Assembly: GCF_013366925.1 (NCBI RefSeq)
Contig: NZ_JAALDK010000001.1
Coordinates: 6,198,001 to 6,262,000, forward strand
Source of the DNA: Paraburkholderia youngii
GTDB lineage: Bacteria > Pseudomonadota > Gammaproteobacteria > Burkholderiales > Burkholderiaceae
Length of the DNA stretch: 64,000 bases
Direction of reading: 5' to 3'
A model generated the notes under the pieces. It had not been told where the DNA came from. It saw only the letters and a program-made list of their open reading frames with translations, and did not search any database. Below, piece after piece: positions 1-9,398 of the stretch (the first letter of the stretch is position 1; each line of letters starts with the position of its first letter). Both the position numbers and the translations under genes were made by a program.

Positions 1-726
1 GTGGCCCTGCCCGCGGTTGTTGCGCGTGCCGACCATGCCGTAATGCTCGAGCAGCGCGGTATAGCGGACCGTGAAGTCGTCCTGTTCCTGCAGATTCCTG
101 AACGCCGCCGACAGACTGTCGGTGCGGTGTTCCCGTGGGCATCCGCCGGCCTGCCACAACGCATTCTGCAAGCCTTGGGAGAGCGCTTCAAAGCTCTCGC
201 CCCCATCGACGACACAGGCGTATTCCCAGTGCGAGAACGCGAGCACAAAGTGGTACAGCCGGTGGGCGAACGGCACGCCGGTGATCGTGATGCCGAGGCC
301 GCCCATATCGGTGAAGTCCGAAAGCCCCTGTGCGCCAGGCAGATGCTCCTGGGGAAAGAAGACTTCCTTGCCTGGTCCCTCAAGGGCACGCCACTGGCTA
401 ACGCGTCGCTCCAGCGTACGCCGCATGCTGTCAGGAAACTCGCCCGGATGCGTCTCCTGCAGTTTGCCCAGCAGCGTGATAGCCCTCAGCCCGGGGGCGC
501 TGCGCAGCAGAGGCAGCACTTCACTCTCCCAGACCTCGGCAAATGGATCGGGGCGAGTGCGCCAATCGCGATGCGGCTTCTGCGACGGTAACCGGCCATC
601 GCGTTCGATTCGCCGTGCCGTGCGCGAACTCATGCCCGATTTGGCAGCAGCGACTTCCTGAGTGTGATGTTTGCGCTTGCTCATATAGAGGCGGACCTGC
701 TGGTCCGTGATTCGGGTTCCGGACAT
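1..726 (-). CDS. istA: IS21-family transposase IstA, N-terminal 242 residues (partial)
   Basis: The reading frame is open from an ATG at 726 to the window edge. The protein starts MSGTRITDQQVRLYM and has an N-terminal helix-turn-helix (HTQEVAAAKSGMSSRTARRIE, split here as residues about 21-41). It then shows the DDE integrase core beginning near residue 135 (DFTDMGG), with HRTDSLSAAF near residue 205 as the second acidic region, as in IS21-family IstA. These proteins catalyse cut-and-paste or copy transposition with the partner ATPase IstB, which would lie beyond the window. The gene is intact as far as seen. The domain reading is certain; the ISfinder subgroup is not determined. Confidence 0.85.
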   Translation of the reverse strand, partial: MSGTRITDQQVRLYMSKRKHHTQEVAAAKSGMSSRTARRIERDGRLPSQKPHRDWRTRPDPFAEVWESEVLPLLRSAPGLRAITLLGKLQETHPGEFPDSMRRTLERRVSQWRALEGPGKEVFFPQEHLPGAQGLSDFTDMGGLGITITGVPFAHRLYHFVLAFSHWEYACVVDGGESFEALSQGLQNALWQAGGCPREHRTDSLSAAFRNLQEQDDFTVRYTALLEHYGMVGTRNNRGQGH

Positions 727-787
727 GGCTGTTCGCTTCTTCTTGAACGCGATCAGCCATCCTATGACCCCATCATCCCGGCGCCGC

Positions 788-839
788 CGGTGGTGCGTCG
801 TCTCCGGCGGCTACGCCGCCTCCGACTCCGCACCACCGG
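788..839. repeat. 52-bp inverted repeat inside the IS21 end, upstream of istA
   Basis: Arms CCGGTGGTGCG (788-798) and CGCACCACCGG (829-839) pair perfectly, and the centre contains a second palindrome GGCGGC-TAC-GCCGCC. It lies about 60 bp upstream of the istA start. It could fold in a transcript entering the element from outside and hide the istA start, a known way for IS elements to silence impinging transcription; that role is inferred. Confidence 0.6.
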
Positions 840-885
840 CCAACACAATCGTCAATCGACCGGACAAGATAATTGTCGGCGCCCA

Positions 886-1044
886 GCTGCCGTTTGGGCC
901 AGCGCAGACAAAAGGCGTAAAGCCTTCGTCGGGTCGGGCAGCCTCCTCCTGCAAGCTCCATTCGGTGCGAAAGTAGTGCTCAAATCCGGCCGGTAGGCTT
1001 CGAAAACCTTTCGGATCATTGATTTTCAGGCGCAGGAGTTTCAA
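886..1044 (-). pseudogene. Restriction-associated AAA family ATPase, 53-residue N-terminal remnant cut by IS21
   Basis: The frame starts at ATG 1044, overlapping the hsdS stop by 4 bases. It encodes MKLLRLKINDPKGFRSL, continues through FRTEW, and ends FVCAGPNGS at 886. This is the start of the AAA ATPase family found downstream of hsdS in some type I restriction loci. The Walker A motif should read GPNGSGKS, but after GPNGS the reading frame enters IS21 sequence (WAPTIILSG). The nucleotide-binding site is therefore destroyed and the rest of the gene must lie left of the window, beyond the IS. The family assignment rests on the N-terminal segment and operon position. Confidence 0.75.
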
Positions 1045-2651
1045 GTCCTCGCTCCGTACTTTAGCTCAACGAGATTGCCAAAAATTGGCCCTCCCTTTTC
1101 AACTTGCTCCGTAATGTTGCGGACTTGCAGGAGACGCCCGTCAGCAAGTGCGGCAAACACCCACGCCTTAATGTGCTCGTACTCCTTACTCCCCAGTGCA
1201 AAGTCATCATCAGAATGCAGTTCGCTCAGGCGAAATTGGGCAGCTGACATAAAACTCTGCGCTGAGAAGGTCGCGCTACCAAGTTGGCTACGATAGGCCT
1301 CCAGCCAGAACTCGAGCAGGTCTTTTATGCGCTCGCGGTTTTCCATTGCTTCATGCACCAAATTGGTTTCGGGCAGGAAGATCGACTGCGGCGTCGTTGC
1401 AATCGGCTCGACATCGTTGTACATAGCTGGCGGTAACTCCTGTTGCGCAGTATCGGACAATGGTACACGTGACAAGTCCAATTCACCCTTAAACGCCCGC
1501 TGACTTAAGACACCATACAGAGATCCCAGATCAGCAAGGCTTTGCCGATATTCCAATTTCAATCCTTCAATCCTATTGACGATCTCGGAGAAATCGCTCT
1601 GAAGTTTGATTGGTGGAAGCGGAATTGGCAGTGCCGCCAAAATTTTTTGATTTATGTTTTGAATGTTGGCGCCTTGGCCACCCTGAAACAATGCTCTCCG
1701 AATAGAAGGTGTTCTGAACATGTGGACTATATAGGTCGCGTTCAGCATCTGCGTCTCGATGCGAAACCTGATACAAAAGCCGCTGTACGTGACGCTCTCA
1801 CTCCCCGGGTAGATAACCAGGCACCTTCCAACCAACTCCCTGTTTCCGTTGGAGCGAACAAAAACAAGGTCACCGTCTTTCAGAAAGTAATCAGGAGTTG
1901 GGAGCGTGTTGAGATCAAGATAGGACAGAGTGCCCATCTCATCAATTTTTGCATGCCCCTTGAAATCCCCAACACCCAGATAGCGCACCTTGACGCCTGC
2001 TTCTGCCTTGCCAAAATTGAGCCCGTTCTTGAACGATCCGTAACTATCAAGGGATCCGGTCTTCCATCCCTTCTCATTCCGCATTGGGTCGCCAAACATA
2101 TCCAGAAACACGCTGTTGAGCAGTGCGTCTAGCTGTTGCAGGTGTTGGTTGCGCAGGACGATCATCCGCTCAACCTTGCCGAGCAAATAGGCAATGCGAA
2201 TTTGGTCATCGACCGGAGGAACGGGAATCTCGAGTTTGAGGAAATCCGCCTTGGTAAGACTGCGCCTACGAGCTACCGCGCCCTGCATCCGCGACGCATA
2301 CAGCCGCCTCGCTTGAGTGGAGCGCAAGTAACGCTCCAGATACGGAATGTGGCAGTCGGCCTCGGCCTTGAGTCGCCAGACGTCATATGCGGGACTAACG
2401 ATCCCAGCTGGATACTTCGTCTGAAATCCAAGAACACCCTCATCAATCGGAAAGCCGACGACCAACTCGTTCCTGTGGGCAATTCGGTAGTTAGATGTAT
2501 CTTGGCTAGCCACACGCTTCTTGAACTTTTCCGTTTGGTCGACAAGTCCGTGTCTCATTGTGATCGACAAAACAGGAAACTCCCGATCTCCAGCGCGATC
2601 ATGGCCAGATTGTTCCAGTATTGCGCCGAGCGGCTTCATGTCCCAGCTCAT
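1041..2651 (-). CDS. hsdS: Type I restriction-modification specificity subunit HsdS with C-terminal extension
   Basis: The 536-residue protein has two target-recognition halves. The first (about 1-200) ends in a conserved spacer helix (PVPPVDDQIRIAYLLGKVE). The second (about 210-405) ends in the matching helix (PIPLPPIKLQSDFSEIVNRIEGL). HsdS reads the bipartite DNA target and docks two HsdM and two HsdR subunits. Typical HsdS proteins are 400-450 residues. Here about 110 extra residues (about 430-536) follow, containing a helical NRERIKDLLEFWLEAYRSQ segment of unknown function. The ATG overlaps the hsdM stop (ATGA) and the stop overlaps the ATPase start, so translation is coupled through the operon. 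The gene itself looks intact. Confidence 0.9.
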   Translation of the reverse strand: MSWDMKPLGAILEQSGHDRAGDREFPVLSITMRHGLVDQTEKFKKRVASQDTSNYRIAHRNELVVGFPIDEGVLGFQTKYPAGIVSPAYDVWRLKAEADCHIPYLERYLRSTQARRLYASRMQGAVARRRSLTKADFLKLEIPVPPVDDQIRIAYLLGKVERMIVLRNQHLQQLDALLNSVFLDMFGDPMRNEKGWKTGSLDSYGSFKNGLNFGKAEAGVKVRYLGVGDFKGHAKIDEMGTLSYLDLNTLPTPDYFLKDGDLVFVRSNGNRELVGRCLVIYPGSESVTYSGFCIRFRIETQMLNATYIVHMFRTPSIRRALFQGGQGANIQNINQKILAALPIPLPPIKLQSDFSEIVNRIEGLKLEYRQSLADLGSLYGVLSQRAFKGELDLSRVPLSDTAQQELPPAMYNDVEPIATTPQSIFLPETNLVHEAMENRERIKDLLEFWLEAYRSQLGSATFSAQSFMSAAQFRLSELHSDDDFALGSKEYEHIKAWVFAALADGRLLQVRNITEQVEKGGPIFGNLVELKYGART

Positions 2652-3457
2652 CCCACTATCCCCTTCAAAACCAGCAATTCGCGGACGATGCCGCTCTGGA
2701 TCCTCTGTAGGGACCCTTCGCCCATATCGCCTATCTCGGCCGTAATCAACCGGTCGAGAATCACGCCAGGTGGGTCGTAGTGCACATCCTCAAGGACGTC
2801 CTCGCGATAGCGCGAGAGTGAAAGGTCGTACCCCTCCTCCTCAACGTCTGCGCGCGATACCATAAAGCATTGAGCGGTGCGATCAGTGTCAATCTGAGCA
2901 TTGCGAGCGTGATATTTGGCAACAATATCCTGTAGATCGCCGTAGCCCTTCTGCTTGGTGCGCTTGTCATCGAGGCTATAGCCGTCCGCCGCCATCTCAT
3001 AGAACCAGACATGCTCCGTGGCGGGCTTCGTTACCTTATCTTTTGGCCCCCAGACCTTCGTAAAAATCAGAATAGCGGTTGCGACACCGGCGTAGGGCTT
3101 GAACACGCCGCTTGGCAGAGTGATCACGGCCTTGAGATCGCATCGTTCGATGAGCTTTTGACGTAGCTCTTTGAATGCTTTGCCTGAGCCGAACAGCACG
3201 CCCTGCGGTACGATGACGCCGGCGGTGCCACCCTTCTTCAGCAGACGATAAATGTTTTCGACGAACAATAACTCGGTCTTGGTCGTGTCCAAGCTTAGGT
3301 TCTCGTTGATGTCTCCTTTGTCAATGCTGCCGGTGAATGGAGGGTTGGCCATCACGATGTCATATTCGGCTTCCTCGGTATAACGCTTGCTAAGAGTGTC
3401 CTGATAGTCGATACGCGGCTCATCGATTCCGTGCATCATCAGGTTCATCAGGCCTAG

Positions 3458-4809
3458 CAGGCTGTTGAATTTGGATCCCGTGTAAACGGGGTTTGAAGGA
3501 CGGGCGTTATGGATATCGTGTTCATGATCTTTGGCAGCGGATGCGATGCGCGGAATGGACGAGATGCAGGAACCCCTGTTCACGACGGTCAAGCTCGAGG
3601 ACTTCGTCCCGGCAGATCACCCGTTGCGACCGATCCGGTTGCTGGTGAATGATGCGTTGAAACGGCTCAACGGGCTGTTCAGCGTCATCTACGCGGACAC
3701 CGGTCGTGCCTCGATTGCGCCTGAGAAGCTGATGCGGGCGCTGCTGTTGCAGGTGTTCTACTCCGTACGCAGCGAGCGCATGCTGATGGAGCAGATGCGC
3801 TACAACCTGCTGTTCCGCTGGTTTGTCGGGCTGGCGATTGAGGACGCCGTGTGGGACCACTCGGTGTTCTCGAAGAACCGCGACCGGCTTCTGGAGCATG
3901 AAGTCGTGGAAGCGTTCTTCACCGAAGTCATGAGCCTGGCGGACAAGCGGGGCTTGCTGTCGAGAGAGCATTTCTCGGTGGACGGCACGCTGATTCAGGC
4001 GTGGGCCAGTCACAAAAGCTTCCGCCGCAAGGACGGCCCGGACGATGGTCCGCCAGCCGGCGGTGGCCGCAACGCCGACACCGACTGGAAAGGCGAGCGA
4101 CGTAGCAATGCCACGCACGAGTCGACTACTGATCCGGAGGCGCGATTGTTCAAGAAGAGCCACAAGAGCCCGGCCATCCTGTGCTACCACGGGCACATCC
4201 TGATGGAGAATCGCTCGGGGCTGGTGGTCGGCGCCGTGGTTAGTCACGCAGATGGTTTTGCCGAGCGGGCCAGCGCATTGCAATTGCTCGATTGCGTGCC
4301 AGGTACTCATGCGAAGACAGTTGGCGCCGACAAGGCGTATGACACCCGTGACTTCGTGAACGATTGCCGCGCTCGCAACGTGACACCGCATGTCGCGCGC
4401 AACGATGAGCGTTGGGGCGGCAGCGCCATCGACGGTCGCACTTCGCGGCATGCGGGCTACCGGACTAGCCAGATCATCCGCAAACGAATCGAAGAGCATT
4501 TCGGCTGGGGCAAAACCATCGGGCGGATCCGGCAGACGGTCTATCGCGGCCTCAAGCGCGTCGACCAGCACTTCAAGCTGACGATGGTTGCGAGCAATCT
4601 GACCCGCATGGCCCGAATGCCAGGGATGGTGCCGCGAGGAGCGACGCGATGAGCCGCCAATGCGCGAAGACTGCGCGCCAGACGAGCCGCATGCGTGCGC
4701 CTGCCCCGCGCAGATCGCGCGGTGAACCGTTAATTCAGCGCAATATCGCACGCGCAAGTCTCCTGAACATAGCTTCGGTCGTCATGACGGGGCGCTTTTC
4801 AACAGCCTG
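3458..4809 (+). mobile_element. Complete IS5-family insertion sequence, 1352 bp, in hsdM
   Basis: Terminal inverted repeats are CAGGCTGTTGAA (3458-3469) and TTCAACAGCCTG (4798-4809), a perfect 12-bp match. The target duplication CTAG is at 3454-3457 and 4810-4813, and CTAG (YTAR) is the preferred target of IS5-type elements. A single transposase is encoded on the plus strand, opposite to hsdM. The intact ends, full-length transposase and perfect duplication suggest recent insertion. Confidence 0.92.
3546..4652 (+). CDS. IS5-family transposase
   Basis: The protein is about 368 residues (MRGMDEMQEPLFTTVK onward) and fits the IS5 family. It has an N-terminal DUF772-type helical domain (PLRPIRLLVNDAL to RNRDRL) and a DDE RNase H-like domain starting at HFSVDGTLI (first Asp), then VGADKAYDT (second Asp). 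The catalytic Glu lies in the RIEEHFGWGK helix near the C-terminus. Several in-frame starts exist (TTG 3531, ATG 3546, 3555, 3564); none has a strong ribosome site, so 3546 is a choice. All three catalytic acidic residues are present, so the element could be active. Confidence 0.88.
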   Translation: MRGMDEMQEPLFTTVKLEDFVPADHPLRPIRLLVNDALKRLNGLFSVIYADTGRASIAPEKLMRALLLQVFYSVRSERMLMEQMRYNLLFRWFVGLAIEDAVWDHSVFSKNRDRLLEHEVVEAFFTEVMSLADKRGLLSREHFSVDGTLIQAWASHKSFRRKDGPDDGPPAGGGRNADTDWKGERRSNATHESTTDPEARLFKKSHKSPAILCYHGHILMENRSGLVVGAVVSHADGFAERASALQLLDCVPGTHAKTVGADKAYDTRDFVNDCRARNVTPHVARNDERWGGSAIDGRTSRHAGYRTSQIIRKRIEEHFGWGKTIGRIRQTVYRGLKRVDQHFKLTMVASNLTRMARMPGMVPRGATR

Positions 4810-5678
4810 CTAGGCGCACCATCGTGCTGTCAATGTCGTACCCCGACAGGGAGGTGGCCAGAATAGCTTGTGCCTTGACGGTCAGGCCGGCGGCCACCGA
4901 AGTCCGAACAAAGCCATCTTCATCTGAGGTGAGGTTCTGCGTGCCTGCCTTGATAGCAAGCTGCGTGACGATGTATTGGTAGGCTCCGAGCAAGAAACCA
5001 CCGGTACCACAAGCTGTGGTCAGCAATCTTGTGGCCGAGTTGCGGCCGTACCAGATCAGCGATGAGCTTAATAATGTGGCGCGGTGTCCGGAACTGACCG
5101 TTTTTACCCGCGGTGGCGATCTCGGAAAGCAGGAACTCGTAAACATCACCCTGAATGTCTTGGAATGCTTGGCCTTTCTCCTGCGAGTCCTTTTCCATCA
5201 CCTCGAAGATTTCGTCGATGGTCTTCACCGCCTCCACCAGCAGCGCCGGCTTAGGGATGATAAACACTGCATTCTTCATGTGGTGGGTGAAGTTGGACTC
5301 GGCCCCGTTCAGGTCTTTGAGGAAAGGAAAGACCTTGCTGGAAACGTGTTGCAGCATCTCCTCGGCCTTCATGTGCTTGAACTCGCTCCACCGCAGCGTA
5401 TGCTTCTCGATTGCGAATTTTTCGGGCTCGAGTTGGTTGCGGCTTTCAGGCGGAATCCATGTGCCATCGAACTTGGAGGTGTACTTCTCTCCTGTCCAGT
5501 CCGCATCCGCCTGACGCTTAAGGTCCAGGTCGTCCAGCCGCTTCATGAACAGTAGATATGTGATTTGCTCGATGGCCGTAAGCGGGTTGCTGATCCCACC
5601 GCTCCAGAACTTATTCCAGAGCTGGTCGATCTTGCTTTTGAGTTCGGGGTTATTTTGCAGCATGTGCGTACCTATTCT

Positions 5679-8474
5679 TTAAGCAGCCAACCGTCCGGTC
5701 AGCTGCAGGATGTCATTGATCTCAGCCGGGGTGAACACGCCACGGATCCCTTGTGGATGGATGACGGTAAAGGGGGCGTTGATCAGGTCTTTCTTCTCCA
5801 CTCTTTCGCGCTCGATGATGAAGTTTTTCAGCAAGCTGAGAAACTCCATTTGACGACTATTCAGCGTGGTGTGCGCACGAATGAACTGATCGAACGCAGA
5901 ACCGACTTCGTCCGGGAAACTCTTCAACTTTTCCAGCCCCAAGATATGGCGGATGAACTGGATGAAGCGCGCCTTGCGATTCTTGTAAACTTGACGCAGC
6001 AGGTCTTCGGTGATGTGCGGACGCTCCTCATGCAGCACTTCGGCGAGCTGTCGAGCTTCGTCGTCGCTTACGTTTTGGCCTTGTTTAAGTTTTTGCAGAA
6101 CGGGGTTGCTGTTGGTGAGTTCAGTAATGAGCTCTTCGACCATTTCGCGATATCGGCTGATACTCACCGCCTCATGCTGCGGCCCAAACTCGACCCAATC
6201 TTTGTTATGCAGAGTGTCGGTCAAGTCGAGATGCACGGGGGCGTTGGTGCTTCGCTCGCGGAACTTCATCAATGGGCCGAGCCTGAGAACGAGCTCGTCG
6301 TAGGTGGCCTCATCGGCCTTGGCCCAGTAGTGACTAGTCTGAGCGGCGCGGATGAGCGACTCTTCCTGCTTCACGAATCCGACTGAGAGCGGTAGCTCGC
6401 TAATCTGCTCGATGATACCGTCACGCAGTGTGACGGCCTGCTCCTTCTCTCCGCTGAGCACAGCTAGGGTGTATTCGAGCAAGTCGCGCTCGAAACGCAT
6501 CGCCTTGAAATCAACTTCGGAGACCGTGCGAAACAGCGGCTTGATCTCTGCGCGCAAGAATTCGAGCTTATCGTGGGTAAGAGTGATCCAGAAGTTTGCT
6601 TCACTAAGCCGCGCAATTGCGACACCGGCTTCCTTAATGACGACAGATTTCGAGGGCAAGGCGGCAATCTGCAGGCGCAGCTTGGCAACCTCATGCTCAG
6701 CCACGTCCGCGTAGCCCGTGTCGAGCGCCTTTTCGATCTTGTCCAGCCGCAGGCCCACCAGTCGCACTGGCAAAGGTACTTGTAACTTCAGCTCCTTGCC
6801 CTTCGGCTGGAGCTTGAAGTACTCAAAATTGTCCCAGCAATCGAGGATCAGGAACACGTCTTTCTCGGTACACCAAGGTTTAGGCTTGTCGGTTTCCAAG
6901 AGGCGCGTACCTCGTCCGATCATCTGCCAAAACTTGGTGTAGGAGTAAATTGGCTTGGCAAAGACAAGGTTAACAATCTCGCGCACGTCAATGCCCGTGT
7001 CGAGCATATCGACGCTGATAGCAATGCGCGGCATGTCATTGTTGGTGAACTGGTCGAGCAGGCCGCCCTTGCCATAGACGCGAGGGTCGTTCGAGACGAG
7101 CACCTTGGCGAGCTCGCCTTTATGTTGGGGGTAGAGTCTGTCAAAGATTTCTTCGACACGGCGCGCGTGGGCTTTGGATAAGCAAAAAAATATCGTCTTG
7201 CCCGGCAGCACGCCGCTGCCGTCCTTAATGCACTCTTCCATGAACTCCTTGACGATCAAGGTGTTCGTGCCAGCGTTGATGACCTGCTTTTCGAGCTGGC
7301 TGCCTTCGAAGTTGATTTCCTCAACATCCTTACCTTGCAGCATCAGCTTCTTCTGGTCTTCCAACGAAATAGTGCGTTTGCTGATGCCTTCCATCTGGAA
7401 CCGGGTCTGAATCTTCATGACCTGGAAGCTGCACAGATAGGGTGGCGTACGGTTCACAGCCTCTTCATAAGTGTAAGCAAAGGTGGGTAGGCCATCTTCG
7501 CAATGAAAGAGGTGAAACGTGTTGTGGTCGATCAGATCGGTAGGTGTGGCCGTGAGCCCCAAGGTGATCGTCTTGAAGTAATCCAGTACTTCCCGGTATG
7601 TGTTGTAAATGGAGCGATGACTCTCATCGACCACTATGAAGTCAAAAAAGTGCGGCGAGAGTTGCTGGGTTTCGTCCCGGATGATGTTGAGCATCGTTGG
7701 GTAGGTGGCCACATAGATGCGGCGGTCCTTCGCCAACATCCTCTCGCCAGCGTTGGGCCAGCGGGGTTCGTTGGGCAAATGCTCCTTGAACGCGGCCAAT
7801 GCTTGCTCTCGCAAGGCGATCCGGTCCACCAAGAAGAGCACTTTCTCAGCATGACTCGCACGCATCAGTGCGTCGACCAAGGCAATGCAGGTACGTGTCT
7901 TTCCGGTTCCGGTTGCCATGACCAGCAGAAAGTCACGCTTCTTTTGCTCGATGCCTTCCAGCACAGCACGGATAGCTCGAATCTGGTAGTCACGCCCGGC
8001 AATCGAAGTGTTGATGAATTCCTGCGTCAGCGGCTTGCGGTTACGGCGGATGTAGGCAAAGCGCTCCAAGTCGTCCCGCGTGGGGAAGCCCACCACCCTA
8101 CGCGGTGGGTAGTTTTCCACATCCCAAAAGTAGGTGTCGTGGCCGTTGGAGTAGAAGCAGAACGGCAGGTCAACACCAAGCTGCTTTTGGATGTTGTAGC
8201 AGTACTGCTTGGCCTGCTCGCGACCCAGAGCTGCATCTCTGCTTGTGCGCTTCGCCTCGACCACAGCCAACGGTTTACGATCCTTACCTAGGAGGACGTA
8301 ATCGCTGAACTGGCGGCCTTCATGAAAGGTATGAGGCTCGTCCATGCCATCGGACAGACCAGTGAGGATATTGAACTCCTCGATTACCTGGGTGGGGTCT
8401 TTGACGTTCCAGCCAGCAAGTGCCAGTTGCCGATCAATCAACTCCCCACGGGTCTGGGCTTCGGATTTGGTCAT
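5679..8474 (-). CDS. hsdR: Type I restriction endonuclease subunit HsdR
   Basis: The 931-residue motor-nuclease subunit of a type I restriction system translocates DNA with ATP and cleaves away from the target. The N-terminal PD-(D/E)XK nuclease shows Asp58 and E73-A-K75 (VVEAK). The helicase domain has Walker A ATGTGKT (187-193) and DESH (283-286), and a C-terminal helicase lobe with IGRGTRL. It is first in the leftward operon, 15 bp ahead of hsdM. The gene is intact while hsdM is broken. A restriction subunit without a working methylase is not expected to cut, because HsdR needs the HsdM2-HsdS core, so retention is not necessarily harmful. The start ATG at 8474 fits the family N-terminus. 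Confidence 0.93.
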   Translation of the reverse strand: MTKSEAQTRGELIDRQLALAGWNVKDPTQVIEEFNILTGLSDGMDEPHTFHEGRQFSDYVLLGKDRKPLAVVEAKRTSRDAALGREQAKQYCYNIQKQLGVDLPFCFYSNGHDTYFWDVENYPPRRVVGFPTRDDLERFAYIRRNRKPLTQEFINTSIAGRDYQIRAIRAVLEGIEQKKRDFLLVMATGTGKTRTCIALVDALMRASHAEKVLFLVDRIALREQALAAFKEHLPNEPRWPNAGERMLAKDRRIYVATYPTMLNIIRDETQQLSPHFFDFIVVDESHRSIYNTYREVLDYFKTITLGLTATPTDLIDHNTFHLFHCEDGLPTFAYTYEEAVNRTPPYLCSFQVMKIQTRFQMEGISKRTISLEDQKKLMLQGKDVEEINFEGSQLEKQVINAGTNTLIVKEFMEECIKDGSGVLPGKTIFFCLSKAHARRVEEIFDRLYPQHKGELAKVLVSNDPRVYGKGGLLDQFTNNDMPRIAISVDMLDTGIDVREIVNLVFAKPIYSYTKFWQMIGRGTRLLETDKPKPWCTEKDVFLILDCWDNFEYFKLQPKGKELKLQVPLPVRLVGLRLDKIEKALDTGYADVAEHEVAKLRLQIAALPSKSVVIKEAGVAIARLSEANFWITLTHDKLEFLRAEIKPLFRTVSEVDFKAMRFERDLLEYTLAVLSGEKEQAVTLRDGIIEQISELPLSVGFVKQEESLIRAAQTSHYWAKADEATYDELVLRLGPLMKFRERSTNAPVHLDLTDTLHNKDWVEFGPQHEAVSISRYREMVEELITELTNSNPVLQKLKQGQNVSDDEARQLAEVLHEERPHITEDLLRQVYKNRKARFIQFIRHILGLEKLKSFPDEVGSAFDQFIRAHTTLNSRQMEFLSLLKNFIIERERVEKKDLINAPFTVIHPQGIRGVFTPAEINDILQLTGRLAA

Positions 8475-9398
8475 ATTTTGCCGTCCTCCCGGTGGACGGT
8501 AGTCCCGTCAATTGCCAACAGAATCGCCCGCGCTTTGGGACATCGGTATGGTTGTTGTGGTCCGGTCAAACAAAAAACGTCGTCTAGACAAACATGTAGG
8601 TCGGCTTTCGCGTCGGCTTGGGCCGGGTCTCTGATGCAACTTGGATGCTCTTCAAATGAACATGCGCACCGCCACCAAGATGCATTCCCCTTTGGATCGC
8701 CACCGCACGCATCGCGGCATGGAGTTCCAATCGCAAAATTGTATCGCAACTGCATTTGGGCCCATCCGGTATCCACGCGGAAATTATCGGCCCGTAAGTA
8801 CCGAACGAATATCAGCGACCCCGTCATCGTCGCCGCTGCGGATCTACATCGACGACCTAGGTTCGTAATGCTTCCACCTTTCGAATATTTGCTCACCTTG
8901 GCACTTGCCTATGCGAGCACTCAAACAACGTCACCGTCCATCCGACTATGACTCCCTGCTATAGGCGCTATGGGCAATGACCCAATCTTCGAGCCGATCA
9001 GCCATGCTGGAGGTTTGACGCGATCTGACATCCCGTGCTCTAGACCGCTGGCATTCGCCGCGGATGTAGACCTTGGTGTCGCCGGCAACGAACATGTCGA
9101 TTCCGGCCGGACAGGAAACATGTAGTGTCAACGTCGTGTGTTGCAGTGATCGCTGCTGTCTGCCTTGGGTACAAGGGGACCGGGGCCTGCCCGAACCGAT
9201 CGATGAAAGCTTGGCTGGGAGAAATCGTCGGATAGCTATGCATCGCGCATATCGCCGGCTATCGCGTCTCCCATTTAGTCACTGTGTGTCCAGACCTTGC
9301 GATATTTGCGCAGCCGGTACATCCTTGCCGGGTTTCCTAGGCTGACGAATGAAGGGTTCGTTTATCGCCACCAACAAGAGGCAGGAGAACTGATATTT
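8475..9398. other. Intergenic region between divergent hsdR and the HNH-DGQHR gene
   Basis: About 920 bp with no convincing gene. A 141-codon frame on the minus strand (8471-8896) overlaps the hsdR start but encodes an unnatural Cys/Arg-rich chain and is not accepted. The region must hold the promoters of both divergent genes. The only clear translation signal is AGGAG at 9383-9387 in front of the ATG at 9399. Confidence 0.5.

Larger units (their letters stand above)
1..885 (-). mobile_element. IS21-family insertion sequence, istA-proximal end, truncated by window edge
   Basis: The element runs leftward out of the window. Its right boundary is placed at about 885 because a host gene (AAA ATPase, read leftward from 1044) stays in frame and conserved up to GPNGS and loses all family similarity at the next codon. 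The terminal 50 bases carry GACAA-TTATC-TTGTC and a tandem CGATTG/ACGATTG repeat, fitting the multiple transposase-binding repeats known at IS21 ends. Between the end and istA lies a large inverted repeat (788-839). The exact terminus and the target duplication cannot be confirmed without the other end. Confidence 0.75.
2648..5663 (-). pseudogene. hsdM: Type I restriction-modification methyltransferase HsdM, frameshifted and split by an IS5-family element
   Basis: The 5' part (5663 downward) encodes the N-terminal helical domain (MLQNNPELKSKIDQLW) and the start of the methylase domain. At 5015-5018 one extra base lies between GAC and GCT, turning the expected KIADPACGTGGFLL (SAM-binding motif I) into KIADHSLWYRWFLA. 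The correct continuation ACGTGGFLLGAY is in the next frame. That frame ends at STMVRL, where the IS (3458-4809) is inserted. Beyond it, GLMNLMMHGIDEP resumes with the catalytic NPPF motif near 3345 and a normal C-terminus at 2648. Removing the IS and one CTAG copy restores RLGLMNL exactly. Two independent lesions mean no functional methylase is expected unless recoding occurs. Confidence 0.92.

Noticed and set aside
3522..4757. A 411-codon frame opposite the IS5 transposase
   Set aside because: It is the antisense shadow of the transposase gene, with His/Arg/Gln-rich composition and no family match.
8471..8896. A 141-codon frame overlapping the hsdR start on the same strand
   Set aside because: The translation is rich in Cys, Arg and Trp without domain-like pattern, and the other frames of the region look equally plausible. 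The 4-base overlap is likely chance.
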